Of a stretch of 64,000 nt of DNA, positions 1-7,701 are shown one piece after another. This DNA is from DASXKD01 sp963734725 (GTDB lineage: Bacteria; Actinomycetota; Actinomycetes; Streptosporangiales; Streptosporangiaceae): positions 62,001-126,000 of the forward strand of contig CAVTIX010000028.1 of the NCBI GenBank assembly GCA_963734725.1, in the 5' to 3' direction. The position numbers and the translations under genes are program-made. The notes beneath the pieces were generated by a model, which did not search any database, had not been told where the DNA came from, and saw nothing but the letters and a program-made list of their open reading frames with translations. The number at the start of each line of letters is the position of its first letter. Position 1 is the first letter of the stretch.

Positions 1-512
1 CCCTGACCGCCATCGCCACGCCCGGCCACACCCGGGGGCACATGGTGTTCCGGGACACCGCCGCGGGCCTGCTGTTCGCCGGCGACCACGTGCTGCCGCA
101 TATCACCCCGTCGATCGGGTTCGAGGCGGTGCCGTCCCGGCAGCCGCTGCATGACTTCCTCCAGTCGCTGCGGCTGGTCCGCGGTCTGCCGGACACGCGG
201 CTGCTGCCCGCCCACGGTCCGGTGGCGGCCAGTGTCCACGCCCGCATCGACGAACTGCTGGCCCACCACGACGACCGGCTCGGCCGCTGCCTGGCCGCGG
301 TGCGGGCGGGCGCGGCGACCGCCTGCGAGGCCGCCGGCCGCCTGCGGTGGACGCGCCGGGAGCGCCAGCTCGGCGAGCTGGACCCGTTCAACCAGATGCT
401 CGCCGTGATCGAGACCCGCGCCCACCTCGAACTGCTGGTCGCCCAGGGCCGGCTGGCAAGCACCGGCGCAGGCGGCGTCACGTTCTACCGGGAAGCCGGC
501 CCGCCTGCGTAG
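1..512 (+). CDS. MBL-fold metallo-hydrolase, C-terminal part (5' truncated by window edge)
   Basis: The reading frame is already open at base 3 and continues to a TAG at 510-512, so the start lies before the window. The first residues read TAIATPGHTRGHMVF, the metallo-beta-lactamase metal-binding histidine block. GDHVLP and a late LLPAHGPV follow, both typical of MBL hydrolases of the glyoxalase II/LACTB2 type. The segment after LLPAHG (about 80 residues) is a helical tail with a winged-helix look, as in LACTB2-like proteins. The substrate cannot be told. It converges on the enoyl-CoA hydratase gene 48 bp away. Confidence 0.85.
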   Translation, partial: LTAIATPGHTRGHMVFRDTAAGLLFAGDHVLPHITPSIGFEAVPSRQPLHDFLQSLRLVRGLPDTRLLPAHGPVAASVHARIDELLAHHDDRLGRCLAAVRAGAATACEAAGRLRWTRRERQLGELDPFNQMLAVIETRAHLELLVAQGRLASTGAGGVTFYREAGPPA

Positions 513-560
513 CGGCCGGCCCTCCTGGCTACCGGCAAGCGCGCTTGGCTAGCGGCCGGT

Positions 561-1349
561 TCAGGAGACCGCGAGCCGGGAGCGCAGCAGGGCGGCCTGG
601 GCCTGCCGTTCGGCCGCCGCCTGCTGTTCCAGTGTGTTGCCCTGGGCCCGGGCCAGCAGCGCCTTGGTGGCGGCGGCCGTCTGCGGGTCCACGGCCAGCA
701 GCGCAGCGGCCAGGTCGGCTACGGCGCCGTCCAGGTCGCCCACCGGCACCACCAGCTCGGCCAGCCGCAGCTCCCTTGCCTCCCCGGCCGGCACCGACCG
801 CCCGGTCAGGCACAGCTCCAGTGCGCGCGGCAGCCCCACAATGTCGACAAGTGGCTTTGTCCCCATCAGGTCTGGCACCAGGCCGAGCGAGGGCTCCCGC
901 ATGCAGAGCATCGCGTCGTCGGCGAGCACTCGCAGGTCACAACCGAGGGCAAGCTGGAACCCGGCGCCGATCGCGTGACCGCGGACCGCCGCCACCGAGA
1001 TCAGCGACGGCTTCCGCAGCCAGGCGAAACCCTCCTGGCAGGACGCGATCCAGTCCTCGAAACCCGGATCCGCCGGGCTCGGAACGGCATCCGCGCCCTC
1101 GGCATCCTTCCCTGACAAGATCCGCAGGTCGATGCCGGAGGAGAAAGACGGGCCATCTCCCCGTACCACCACCACCCGCACGTCCGGCGGGAGCGACCGG
1201 CCGATTTCGGCCAGCCCCTGCCACATCCGGGGGGTCATGGCGTTGCGCCGTTCGGGACGCGACAGCGTCACCGTGGCAGACCCCGGGCAGGGCTGCCCGG
1301 GGTCATAGCGCAGGCCCGCGCGGTCCAGCCCGGCCGGGCGGGACGTCAC
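561..1349 (-). CDS. Enoyl-CoA hydratase/isomerase family protein
   Basis: Crotonase-fold protein of 262 residues, the normal family length. SFSSGIDLRIL and GHAIGAGFQLALGCDLRVLA are the two segments that build the CoA-binding oxyanion hole, and REPSLGLVPD follows. It would act on an acyl-CoA, hydrating or isomerising a double bond; the specific substrate is not inferable. The GTG start at 1349 has a GAGGGAG ribosome site and lies 7 bp after the stop of the small HTH gene, so the two are probably co-transcribed. An open frame continues further upstream without a better start. Confidence 0.87.
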   Translation of the reverse strand: MTSRPAGLDRAGLRYDPGQPCPGSATVTLSRPERRNAMTPRMWQGLAEIGRSLPPDVRVVVVRGDGPSFSSGIDLRILSGKDAEGADAVPSPADPGFEDWIASCQEGFAWLRKPSLISVAAVRGHAIGAGFQLALGCDLRVLADDAMLCMREPSLGLVPDLMGTKPLVDIVGLPRALELCLTGRSVPAGEARELRLAELVVPVGDLDGAVADLAAALLAVDPQTAAATKALLARAQGNTLEQQAAAERQAQAALLRSRLAVS

Positions 1350-1356
1350 CGCTCCC

Positions 1357-1578
1357 TCAGCGCTTCGCCTTGGCCCTGCCGCGCGTGGCGCCGCCCCGGC
1401 CACGCAGCGATACCCCGTTCTCGGTCAGGATCCGGTGAACGAACCCGTAGGACCGGCCGGTCGTCGCAGCGAGCGCGCGGATACTCTCCCCGGAGTCGTA
1501 CCTCTTCTTCAGGTCTGCTGCTAGCTTGGTGCGGTCGGCGCCGGTCACCCGGGTGCCTTTCTTCAGGGTTTCGGTCAC
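1357..1578 (-). CDS. Small helix-turn-helix protein (73 aa)
   Basis: A short basic protein: the first half is Lys/Arg-rich, then SIRALAATTGRSYGFVHRIL gives a clear helix-turn-helix of the kind found in resolvase tails. It ends in an RG/K-rich tail that could contact DNA. Small actinobacterial proteins of this design are, as I recall, widespread and highly conserved but of unknown role. The GTG start at 1578 has a GGGAGG site 5 bp upstream. It is followed closely by the enoyl-CoA hydratase gene. Confidence 0.8.
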   Translation of the reverse strand: MTETLKKGTRVTGADRTKLAADLKKRYDSGESIRALAATTGRSYGFVHRILTENGVSLRGRGGATRGRAKAKR

Positions 1579-1699
1579 GCGTACCTCCCGTGATCTGAGC
1601 TGACCGCTGCGTCACCGTCTCTCGCCATGATCACGCATTAGCACCTAAACGGCTACCCACATCCAGGTAAGTGATCACTTCTTTTCGCGAGCTGCCAGG
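1579..1699. promoter_or_regulatory. Intergenic promoter region of the HTH gene, with a 12-bp palindrome
   Basis: This gap lies between the start of the small HTH gene and the end of the ABC-F gene, both on the minus strand. It is relatively AT-rich and holds a perfect 12-bp palindrome, AAGTGATCACTT, at 1669-1680. On the minus strand TAATGC around 1640 could be a -10 hexamer. No terminator-like stem was seen other than the palindrome. Confidence 0.35.
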
Positions 1700-3298
1700 T
1701 CAGGCCAGGGCTACCAGATCGGACAGATCTTCGCTCCACGAGTCCTCGACTCCGTCGGGCAGCAGGATCACCCGCTCCGGCGACAGTGCCTCGGCCGCGC
1801 CCTCGTCGTGAGTGACCAGCACGATCGCCCCGCGGTAACGCCGCAGCGCGCTGAGGATTTCGTTCCTGCTGAGCGGGTCGAGGTTGTTGGTGGGCTCGTC
1901 GAGGAGCAGCACGTTTGCCCCGGACACCACCAGCAGGGCCAGGGCCAGCCGGGTGCGCTCGCCGCCGGACAGCACCGTGGCGGGCTTGGCCACGTCGTCG
2001 CCGGGGAACAGGAACGAGCCCAGGATGCGCCGCTGCTCCGCCTCGCTCAGCTCCGGCGCGGCCGAGGCCATGTTCTCCAGCACGGTCCGGTCCAGGTCCA
2101 GCGTCTCGTGTTCCTGTGCGTAATAGCCCAGGCGCAGCCCGTGCCCGGGGATGACCTCCCCGGTGTCCGGCTTCTCCAGCCCGGTCACCAGCCGCAGCAG
2201 CGTCGTCTTGCCCGCCCCGTTCAGCCCGAGCACCACGATCCTGGCCCCGCGGTCCACCGCCATGTCGACGTCGGTGAACACCTCCAGCGAGCCGTAGGAC
2301 TTCGACAGGCCCCGCGCCACCAGGGGCGTCTTGCCGCACGGCGCGGGCTCCGGGAAGCGCAGCTTCGCGACCTTCTGCCCGCGCCGCTCCTCGGCCACCC
2401 CGGCCAGCAGCCGCTGCGCGCGGCGTTCCATGCTCTGCGCCGCCCTGGCCTTCGTCGCCTTCGCCCGCATCCGGTCCGCTTGCGCCTGCAGCGCGGCCGC
2501 CTGCCGACGGGCGCCGATCGCCTCCCGGTGGCGCCGGCGGGCGTCGGTCTCGCGCTGGGCCAGGTAGGCCGTCCACCCGACGTTGTAGATGTCCACGGCG
2601 GCCCGCTCGGCGTCGAGGTGGAAGACCTTGTTCACCACCTCTTCGAGCAGCGCGGAGTTGTGGCTGATGACCATCAGGCCGCCGCGGAACGCCTTCAGGT
2701 GCTCCCGGAGCCAGCTGATGGAGTCGGCGTCCAGGTGGTTGGTGGGCTCGTCGAGCAGCAGGGTCTGCGCGCCGGAGAACAGGATCCTGGCGAGTTCCAC
2801 CCGCCGCCGCTGCCCGCCCGACAGCGTCTGCAGCGGCTGGGACAAGACCCGGCCGGGCAGCCCGAGGCTCGCGGCGATGGACGCCGCCTCAGCCTCGGCC
2901 GCGTAGCCACCGAGGCCCAGCAGCCGTTCCTCGGCGTTGCCGTAGCGGCGGACCGCCGCGTCGCGGCGGTCCGGGTCCGGGTCGGCCATCTGCTGCTCCG
3001 CGGTGCGCATCGCGGCCCGCACCTCGTCCAGCCCGCGGGCGGACAGCACCCGGTCCATGGCCACGCCCGCGAGGTCGCCAGCCCGCGAGTCCTGCGGGAG
3101 GTAGCCGATGGCGCCGGTCCGGCGCACCGTGCCGGCCGCGGGCAGGCCCTCACCGGCCAGCACCCGGGCGAGCGTGGTCTTGCCTGCCCCGTTCCGCCCG
3201 ACCAAGCCGATCTTGTCGCCGGGGCCTACCTGGAGACTTGCGGCCTCGATCAGCAGTTGCGCGCCCGCGCGCAACTCCAGGCCGCTTGCCACGATCAC
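1700..3298 (-). CDS. ABC-F family ATPase (ribosome-associated type)
   Basis: Two ATP-binding cassettes on one chain without membrane segments, joined by a charged linker rich in Arg/Ala: the ABC-F layout. The first Walker A is GLVGRNGAGKTT with LSGGQRRRVELAR and LLLDEPTNHLD. The second is VLGLNGAGKTT with LSGGERTRLALA and LLLDEPTNNLD. ABC-F proteins bind the ribosomal E site and act in translation control or antibiotic protection; which applies here is open. I chose the GTG at 3298 because GGAGAG sits 9 bp before it; an ATG at 3319 is also in frame. About 532 residues, normal for the family. Confidence 0.88.
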   Translation of the reverse strand: MIVASGLELRAGAQLLIEAASLQVGPGDKIGLVGRNGAGKTTLARVLAGEGLPAAGTVRRTGAIGYLPQDSRAGDLAGVAMDRVLSARGLDEVRAAMRTAEQQMADPDPDRRDAAVRRYGNAEERLLGLGGYAAEAEAASIAASLGLPGRVLSQPLQTLSGGQRRRVELARILFSGAQTLLLDEPTNHLDADSISWLREHLKAFRGGLMVISHNSALLEEVVNKVFHLDAERAAVDIYNVGWTAYLAQRETDARRRHREAIGARRQAAALQAQADRMRAKATKARAAQSMERRAQRLLAGVAEERRGQKVAKLRFPEPAPCGKTPLVARGLSKSYGSLEVFTDVDMAVDRGARIVVLGLNGAGKTTLLRLVTGLEKPDTGEVIPGHGLRLGYYAQEHETLDLDRTVLENMASAAPELSEAEQRRILGSFLFPGDDVAKPATVLSGGERTRLALALLVVSGANVLLLDEPTNNLDPLSRNEILSALRRYRGAIVLVTHDEGAAEALSPERVILLPDGVEDSWSEDLSDLVALA

Positions 3299-3404
3299 GA
3301 GAACCCACTCTCCGCGCATCCGATGTCTGATCCCGCGCAGCCCCGCATCCCGGGGCGCGCCATCAGGGCAGCAGTGACGGCGGGAGCAGCAGCATGCCGC
3401 CAGC

Positions 3405-4046
3405 CTACCCGCTCACCTGGCGATCTGGCTTGGCGGCTTCCGGCGGGAGGAACCCGGTGAGGTCCAGGCCGTTGATGTCGGCGAGGCGCTCACCGGCGGC
3501 GAGCCGGTCGCGGGTCGCCTGCTCCTTCGCGGCCAGCACGGCGACCTCGCCCTGGAGGGCCGGCCATTCCGCCGCGGGGACCACCACCACGCCGTCCCGG
3601 TCGGCGATCACCTGGTCGCCGGGCGCGACGAGGACCCCGCCGACCACCACCGGCAGGCCCACCGACACCACCGCGGCCTTGGCCGCCTGGGCCGGAGCGG
3701 TGCCGGTGCACCAGACCGGGAAGCCAAGCTCGTCGATATCGGCGATGTCCCGGACCGGGCCCGCCAGTACCAGGCCGGCCAGCCCCTGGTTCACCGCGTC
3801 GGTGGCCATCAACTCGCCGAACAGCGCGCACCGCGTGCTGCCCGCGCCGTCGCAGACCAGCACCGCGCCGGGCTTGGCCTGGTACAGCGCCGCGTGCATG
3901 GCCAGGTTGTCCTCGGGGGCGCAGGCACAGGTCAGCGCGGGCCCGCGCAGGTACGGCCCGCCCGCGTGCGTGGTGAGCCCGGTCATCACCCGCACCCGGT
4001 GCCGGCCCGCCTGGGCCACCCCGGTCACCGGCACCGCTTCGCTCAC
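3405..4046 (-). CDS. RraA-like protein (HMG/CHA aldolase-type fold)
   Basis: 213 residues with the RraA fold: CACAPEDNLAMHAAL, then VCDGAGSTRCALFGELMA, then GPVRDIADIDELGFPVW, whose Arg-Asp pair is conserved in the family. RraA relatives are either inhibitors of RNase E or class II aldolases for 4-hydroxy-4-methyl-2-oxoglutarate; sequence alone does not separate them, and actinobacterial members are usually annotated as aldolase-like. GTG start at 4046 with GGGAGGAG 5 bp upstream. Divergent from the acVLRF1 gene. Confidence 0.85.
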   Translation of the reverse strand: MSEAVPVTGVAQAGRHRVRVMTGLTTHAGGPYLRGPALTCACAPEDNLAMHAALYQAKPGAVLVCDGAGSTRCALFGELMATDAVNQGLAGLVLAGPVRDIADIDELGFPVWCTGTAPAQAAKAAVVSVGLPVVVGGVLVAPGDQVIADRDGVVVVPAAEWPALQGEVAVLAAKEQATRDRLAAGERLADINGLDLTGFLPPEAAKPDRQVSG

Positions 4047-4158
4047 GTGGGCTCCTCCCGGTCTGGTGCGCGGAAAGCCCCAGTGTGCAGGACGTGCTGC
4101 ACCGGGCGAGCACCCAGGCCCTCTAAAGTCATGATCATAAGAACGGACGGAGGCATTG
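4047..4158. promoter_or_regulatory. Divergent promoter region rraA / acVLRF1
   Basis: A 112-bp gap between divergent genes. The right half (TAAAGTCATGATCATAAG, about 4125-4143) is the only AT-rich stretch and contains the palindrome ATGATCAT. It could hold the -10 region for the plus-strand gene. No TSS can be assigned. Confidence 0.3.
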
Positions 4159-4926
4159 ATGGCTGAGGGCGCCACGGCCGGGGACAGCGGGGCTGCTGGG
4201 ACCAGCGAGACGAGTGCGATTGCCGCGGACAGGACCCGCGAAGCAGGCGGTGCCGCCGTCGGCGGTGGGCGGTGGGTGGACGTGGCGCCGGACCGGCTGC
4301 CCCGGTGGGTGGCGTCGTTCGCCGAGCGACACGGCGACATCACCCCGGCGCCCGGCCGGCTGGCGGTGAGCTTCCGCGCCGCGGACGGCGCCGCCGCTGA
4401 GTGCCACCCGCCGTTCCCGCCGCTGCCGGCGCCCGCCGGGGGCGCGTGGCCAGACGACCCGGCGGGCCTGGCCGAACTGATCGCCGCGCACGCCTTGATG
4501 GACCGGACCGTAGGGGTGTTCCTGGTCCGGCTCGGCGGATTCGCCGCCGGTGTCTTCACCGGCAGCCCGCCGCGCCTGGTCAGCTCCAAGGTCGGGTCGC
4601 GGCTGGTGCACGGCCGGTCCGCCGCGGGCGGCACCTCACAGCACCGGTTCGCCCGGCGCCGCGAGAACCAGTCCACCGCCGCGATCGCCGCGGCCGCGGA
4701 CACCGCGGCAAAGGTGCTGGTCCCTTACGCGGAACGGCTGGACGCGGTGGTGCTCGGCGGCGACCGGAAGGCGATGTCCGGCGCCCGGGCCGATCCGCGG
4801 CTTCGGCCGGTGATGAAACCCGCGGTGGACCGCTTCCTCACCGTGCCGGACCCGAGGCTGGCGGTGCTGCGAGATACTCCGCGCCTGTTTCTCGCGGTGC
4901 GCATCCACCTGACCGGCCCTGCCTGA
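4159..4926 (+). CDS. acVLRF1-type peptidyl-tRNA hydrolase (actinobacterial Vms1-like release factor)
   Basis: About 255 residues with the eRF1/VLRF1-like fold. The diagnostic segment is GGTSQHRFARRRENQ (around residue 155), where the Gln-containing loop is the catalytic element of the Vms1/VLRF1 family. VGVFLVRLGGFAAGVF forms the central strand-helix before it, and DAVVLGGDRKAM follows. The family cleaves peptidyl-tRNA on stalled ribosomes or split large subunits. The ATG at 4159 has GGAGG 5 bp upstream; a TTG at 4156 is too close to that site. The N-terminal 40 residues look disordered. Confidence 0.82.
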   Translation: MAEGATAGDSGAAGTSETSAIAADRTREAGGAAVGGGRWVDVAPDRLPRWVASFAERHGDITPAPGRLAVSFRAADGAAAECHPPFPPLPAPAGGAWPDDPAGLAELIAAHALMDRTVGVFLVRLGGFAAGVFTGSPPRLVSSKVGSRLVHGRSAAGGTSQHRFARRRENQSTAAIAAAADTAAKVLVPYAERLDAVVLGGDRKAMSGARADPRLRPVMKPAVDRFLTVPDPRLAVLRDTPRLFLAVRIHLTGPA

Positions 4927-4946
4927 ACCCGGGCAGGCGTCCCGCG

Positions 4947-6171
4947 TCACCAGGCGGCAGCGATCGCCGTCTGCGGCGCCGCGCCGGGCAGCGGGGTGAA
5001 CCGGCCCCGGTCCAGCCGGCCGAACCTGTCGCAGCTCACCAGCAGGTGGTTACCGGTGCGGTCGACCGCCGCCAGCAGGCAGGAGGTGATGTACCAGCCG
5101 GCGTTCCCCGGGTCCGCGGAGTACGCCGCGTGCTCGGCGAGCAGCGTGTGCAGCGGGCGGCCGGTCCGGGCGGACAGTTCCACGAGGCCGCCGACCACGG
5201 TCCCCCTGCTCACGTGCGCGGTGCCGGTGTAGGTGACCGAGGCGATCACCGTCCCGGCCGTGGTGAGCTGGGCGTCCTGGACGGTGTCTCCGCCGGTTAC
5301 GAGCGGCAGGATCCGGCGGCCCGACAGCAGGGCGTGCCCCGGCGCCGCGGTGTCCAGCTCCCACAGCCCCGAGTCGCGTTGCGGCGCCGCGCCGGTGCCT
5401 TGCCAGAAGTACCCGAGCCGCCGGCCGTCCGCCCAGGACACGCCGGCCGGGTACCCGGGGCGTCCCGGTGGTCCAGGTCCGGGCGGCGCCGGTGGCCAGT
5501 GACACCACTTCCACCGCGCCGTGCTCTTCCACGCCGCTGCGCTGGATGGCCACCGCGAGCCTGCTCCCGCCGGGGCTGACCGCGATGCCGTCCGCGTACT
5601 CCCCCGGCGGCAGCGGAGCGGCGTTCAGCGCCGTCAGCCGGGCCGACCGGCCGTCCGCGCTGACCCGCAGCCAGTAGAACCTGGTCCGCGGGTACTGCGC
5701 CAGCGCCAGGGCGAACCCGCGGCCGTCACCGGCCGCCGCGACCTGGGACATTTTCGGGTCGATCCGGCGCGGCAGCGGGACCGTGCTGAGGATCTTGCCC
5801 GTCACGGAGTCACGGACCTCAGCAACCCGGCGGAAATGGTCCACGGTGACGTAGTACCGGGGCATGCCCGCGACCGCGGCCCTGGCGGGCGGCGGGCTGA
5901 CCACGGCCGCGGCCAGCAGCCGCCCCGGCGGCCGCTCGGCAAGGGCGGAACCTGGCCGGGCGGGACCGGGGCTCAGGTTCACCGCCAGGACCACCGCCGC
6001 CAGAGTGGCGACGGCGCCCACCGCAGCCGCCCGCACCGCCGTCTGGCGCCGCCGGGCCTGCACCCCGCGCTGGAAGATGCCAGCCGGGTCGACGGCCGTC
6101 GCGCGCACCGGGTCGGCCCGGTCATGGAAGGCCGCGGCCAGCTCCTCGGTGATGTCATGATCCGTCAACAT
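4947..6171 (-). pseudogene. Anti-sigma-factor-like membrane protein with C-terminal beta-propeller-like domain, frameshifted
   Basis: Begins with a cytosolic stretch (MLTDHDITEELAAAFHDRAD...), then one membrane helix near residues 45-66, then an extracytoplasmic domain with TolB/WD-like repeats (AGDGRGFALALAQYPRTRFYWL, IAVSPGGSRLAVAIQ). The frame is correct to about residue 240 (TGAARTWTTGTP), then turns into Arg/Ala/Gly-rich nonsense. Removing one base in the GGGG run at 5457-5460 gives continuous coding (GYPAGVSWADGRRLGYFW...) to the stop at 4947. It overlaps the 3' end of the sigma factor gene by 17 bp, as sigma/anti-sigma pairs do. No ZAS (HxxxCxxC) motif is visible, so the anti-sigma role rests on context and topology. 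Confidence 0.7.
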
Positions 6172-6724
6172 CGACGATCCTCCTGGCTGGGGCTAGCGCC
6201 GGGCCGGCCGGTGACATCGCGGAGCCCGGCGCGTCGTCAAGCGCCGTGCGCAGCCGCCGCAGCGCACGGTGGGTGTTTGATTTCACGGTGCCCGAGCTGC
6301 ACCCCAGCACGGCCGCCGTCTCCTCGATCGACCGGTCCTCCCAGAACCGGAGCACCAGGACGGCACGCTGCGCCGTGGGCAGCAGCCGGCAGGCGCGCAG
6401 CAGGGCCTGCCGATCGAGCACGGCGGCCGCACCGTCACGGGCGGCCGCCACTGGCAGCCGGGCGGCATCGGCGATCAGGGTCTCCCGGTGCCGGCGGCGC
6501 CGGGCCCGCCACCGGTCCCGGGCGAGGTTCACCAGGACGGTGCGGGTGTACGCCGGCGGGTTCTCCCGGGCCGTCGCCCATCGCCCGGCCGAGCGCAGCA
6601 GCGCCGTTTGCACCAGGTCCTCGGCATCCTGGTAGTTGCCGGCCAGCAGCAGGGCAAAGCCGAGCAGCCGCCCGCCGTCGCTGGCGACGTAGGCCTCGAA
6701 CTCGGCCTCGTCGCGGCCGGCCAT
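6155..6724 (-). CDS. ECF RNA polymerase sigma factor, SigE-type family
   Basis: Region 2 is seen in LLGFALLLAGNYQDAEDLVQTALLRSAGRW and AYTRTVLVNLARDRWRARRRR. Region 4 is LPTAQRAVLVLRFWEDRSIEETAAVLGCSSGTVKSNTHRALRRLR, with a typical HTH for -35 recognition. It lacks extra C-terminal domains apart from a 20-residue tail. Starts at 6724 (ATG) and 6775 (GTG) are both open; neither has a good ribosome site, and I prefer 6724 by comparison with family N termini (DEAEFEAYV...). Followed with overlap by the membrane anti-sigma-like gene, which likely holds it inactive. Confidence 0.87.
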   Translation of the reverse strand: MAGRDEAEFEAYVASDGGRLLGFALLLAGNYQDAEDLVQTALLRSAGRWATARENPPAYTRTVLVNLARDRWRARRRRHRETLIADAARLPVAAARDGAAAVLDRQALLRACRLLPTAQRAVLVLRFWEDRSIEETAAVLGCSSGTVKSNTHRALRRLRTALDDAPGSAMSPAGPALAPARRIVDVDGS

Positions 6725-6826
6725 CGCCGGCTGCTCTTGTCGTAGCCTCACGGCAGGTCTAACGACATCAGCCACCGCCGGGTTGTCATCTCACCGGCGG
6801 GTGTCATCGGCCCGGGGGCGTACGGG

Positions 6827-7213
6827 TCAGACGTTGAAGCCGAGGGCGCGCAGTTGCTCGCGGCCGTCTTCGGTGATCTTGTCCGGGCCCCACGGGGGCA
6901 GCCACACCCAGTTGATGCGGAAGTCGGTGACCAGGCCCTCGAGGGCGGAGGCGGCCTGCTCCTCGATGACGTCGGTGAGTGGGCACGCGGCGCTGGTGAG
7001 CGTCATGTCGATGGTGGCCATGCCGTCTCCGCCGAGGGTGACGCCGTAGACCAGGCCCAGGTCGACCACGTTGACCCCCAGTTCGGGATCCACGACGTCG
7101 CGCAGCGCCTCCAGCACGTCCTCGGTCTCCTGAGACTGGTCAGCGCCGTCGCCCGGATGCGCGTTCTGGCCCGCTGCCACGGCCTCGTCTGCCTGTGCTG
7201 TTTCTTCGCTCAT
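6827..7213 (-). CDS. sufT: SUF-associated MIP18/DUF59-family protein SufT
   Basis: 128 residues with the MIP18-family core: EALRDVVDPELGVNVVDLGLVYGV, then DMTLTSAACPLTDVIEEQ with the conserved cysteine, then the C-terminal WVWLPPWGPDKITEDGREQLRALGFNV. These proteins help deliver Fe-S clusters to targets. It is the last gene of the suf operon; its ATG overlaps the sufU stop (ATGA) and has GGGAGG upstream. An acidic, disordered N-terminal extension of about 35 residues precedes the domain. Confidence 0.88.
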   Translation of the reverse strand: MSEETAQADEAVAAGQNAHPGDGADQSQETEDVLEALRDVVDPELGVNVVDLGLVYGVTLGGDGMATIDMTLTSAACPLTDVIEEQAASALEGLVTDFRINWVWLPPWGPDKITEDGREQLRALGFNV

Positions 7214-7701
7214 CTGTCTGCCTCCCTCGCGGGCGCCGCTTCCGCCGGCTCGCGTTCGCCCATCGCCTGCGCAGTCGCGTCCTTCCACGCCATCCAGGCC
7301 AGCAGGGCGCACTTGATGCGGGCCGGGTACTTGGACACGCCGGCGAACGCCACCGCGTCGCCGAGCACGTCCTCGTCCGGCGCACCCTCGCCCTGGGACT
7401 GCATGAGCGCCAGGAACTCGTCGTGAAGTTTCATACCCTCGCTGGCCGGGCGGCCGATCATCAGGTCGCTCAGCACCGACGCGCTCGCCTGGCTGATCGA
7501 GCAGCCGAGCGCGTCGTAGGAGACGTCCGCCACCACCGGGCCCCCGTCGGAATCCTTCAGCGTGGCCCGCAGCGTCACCTCGTCGCCGCAGACCGGGTTC
7601 ACGTGCCGGACCTCGGCGTCGAACGGTTCCCGCAGGCCCGCATGGTGCGGGTGCCGGTAGTGGTCCAGGATGATCTCCTGGTAGAGCGATTCCAGCCGCA
7701 T
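7210..7701 (-). CDS. sufU: SufU-type Fe-S assembly / sulfur-transfer protein
   Basis: 163 residues. The zinc/sulfur site residues of SufU are present: Cys38 and Asp40 in NPVCGD, Cys67 in DALGCSIS and Cys131 in RIKCALLAW. In Gram-positive bacteria SufU is the Zn-dependent sulfurtransferase partner of SufS, accepting persulfide and passing it to SufBCD. The 19-residue SufU-specific insertion region (QSQGEGAPDEDVLGDAVAF) is there, separating it from IscU. Its start shares a base with the sufS stop (TGATG) and its stop overlaps the sufT start. Confidence 0.93.
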   Translation of the reverse strand: MRLESLYQEIILDHYRHPHHAGLREPFDAEVRHVNPVCGDEVTLRATLKDSDGGPVVADVSYDALGCSISQASASVLSDLMIGRPASEGMKLHDEFLALMQSQGEGAPDEDVLGDAVAFAGVSKYPARIKCALLAWMAWKDATAQAMGEREPAEAAPAREADR

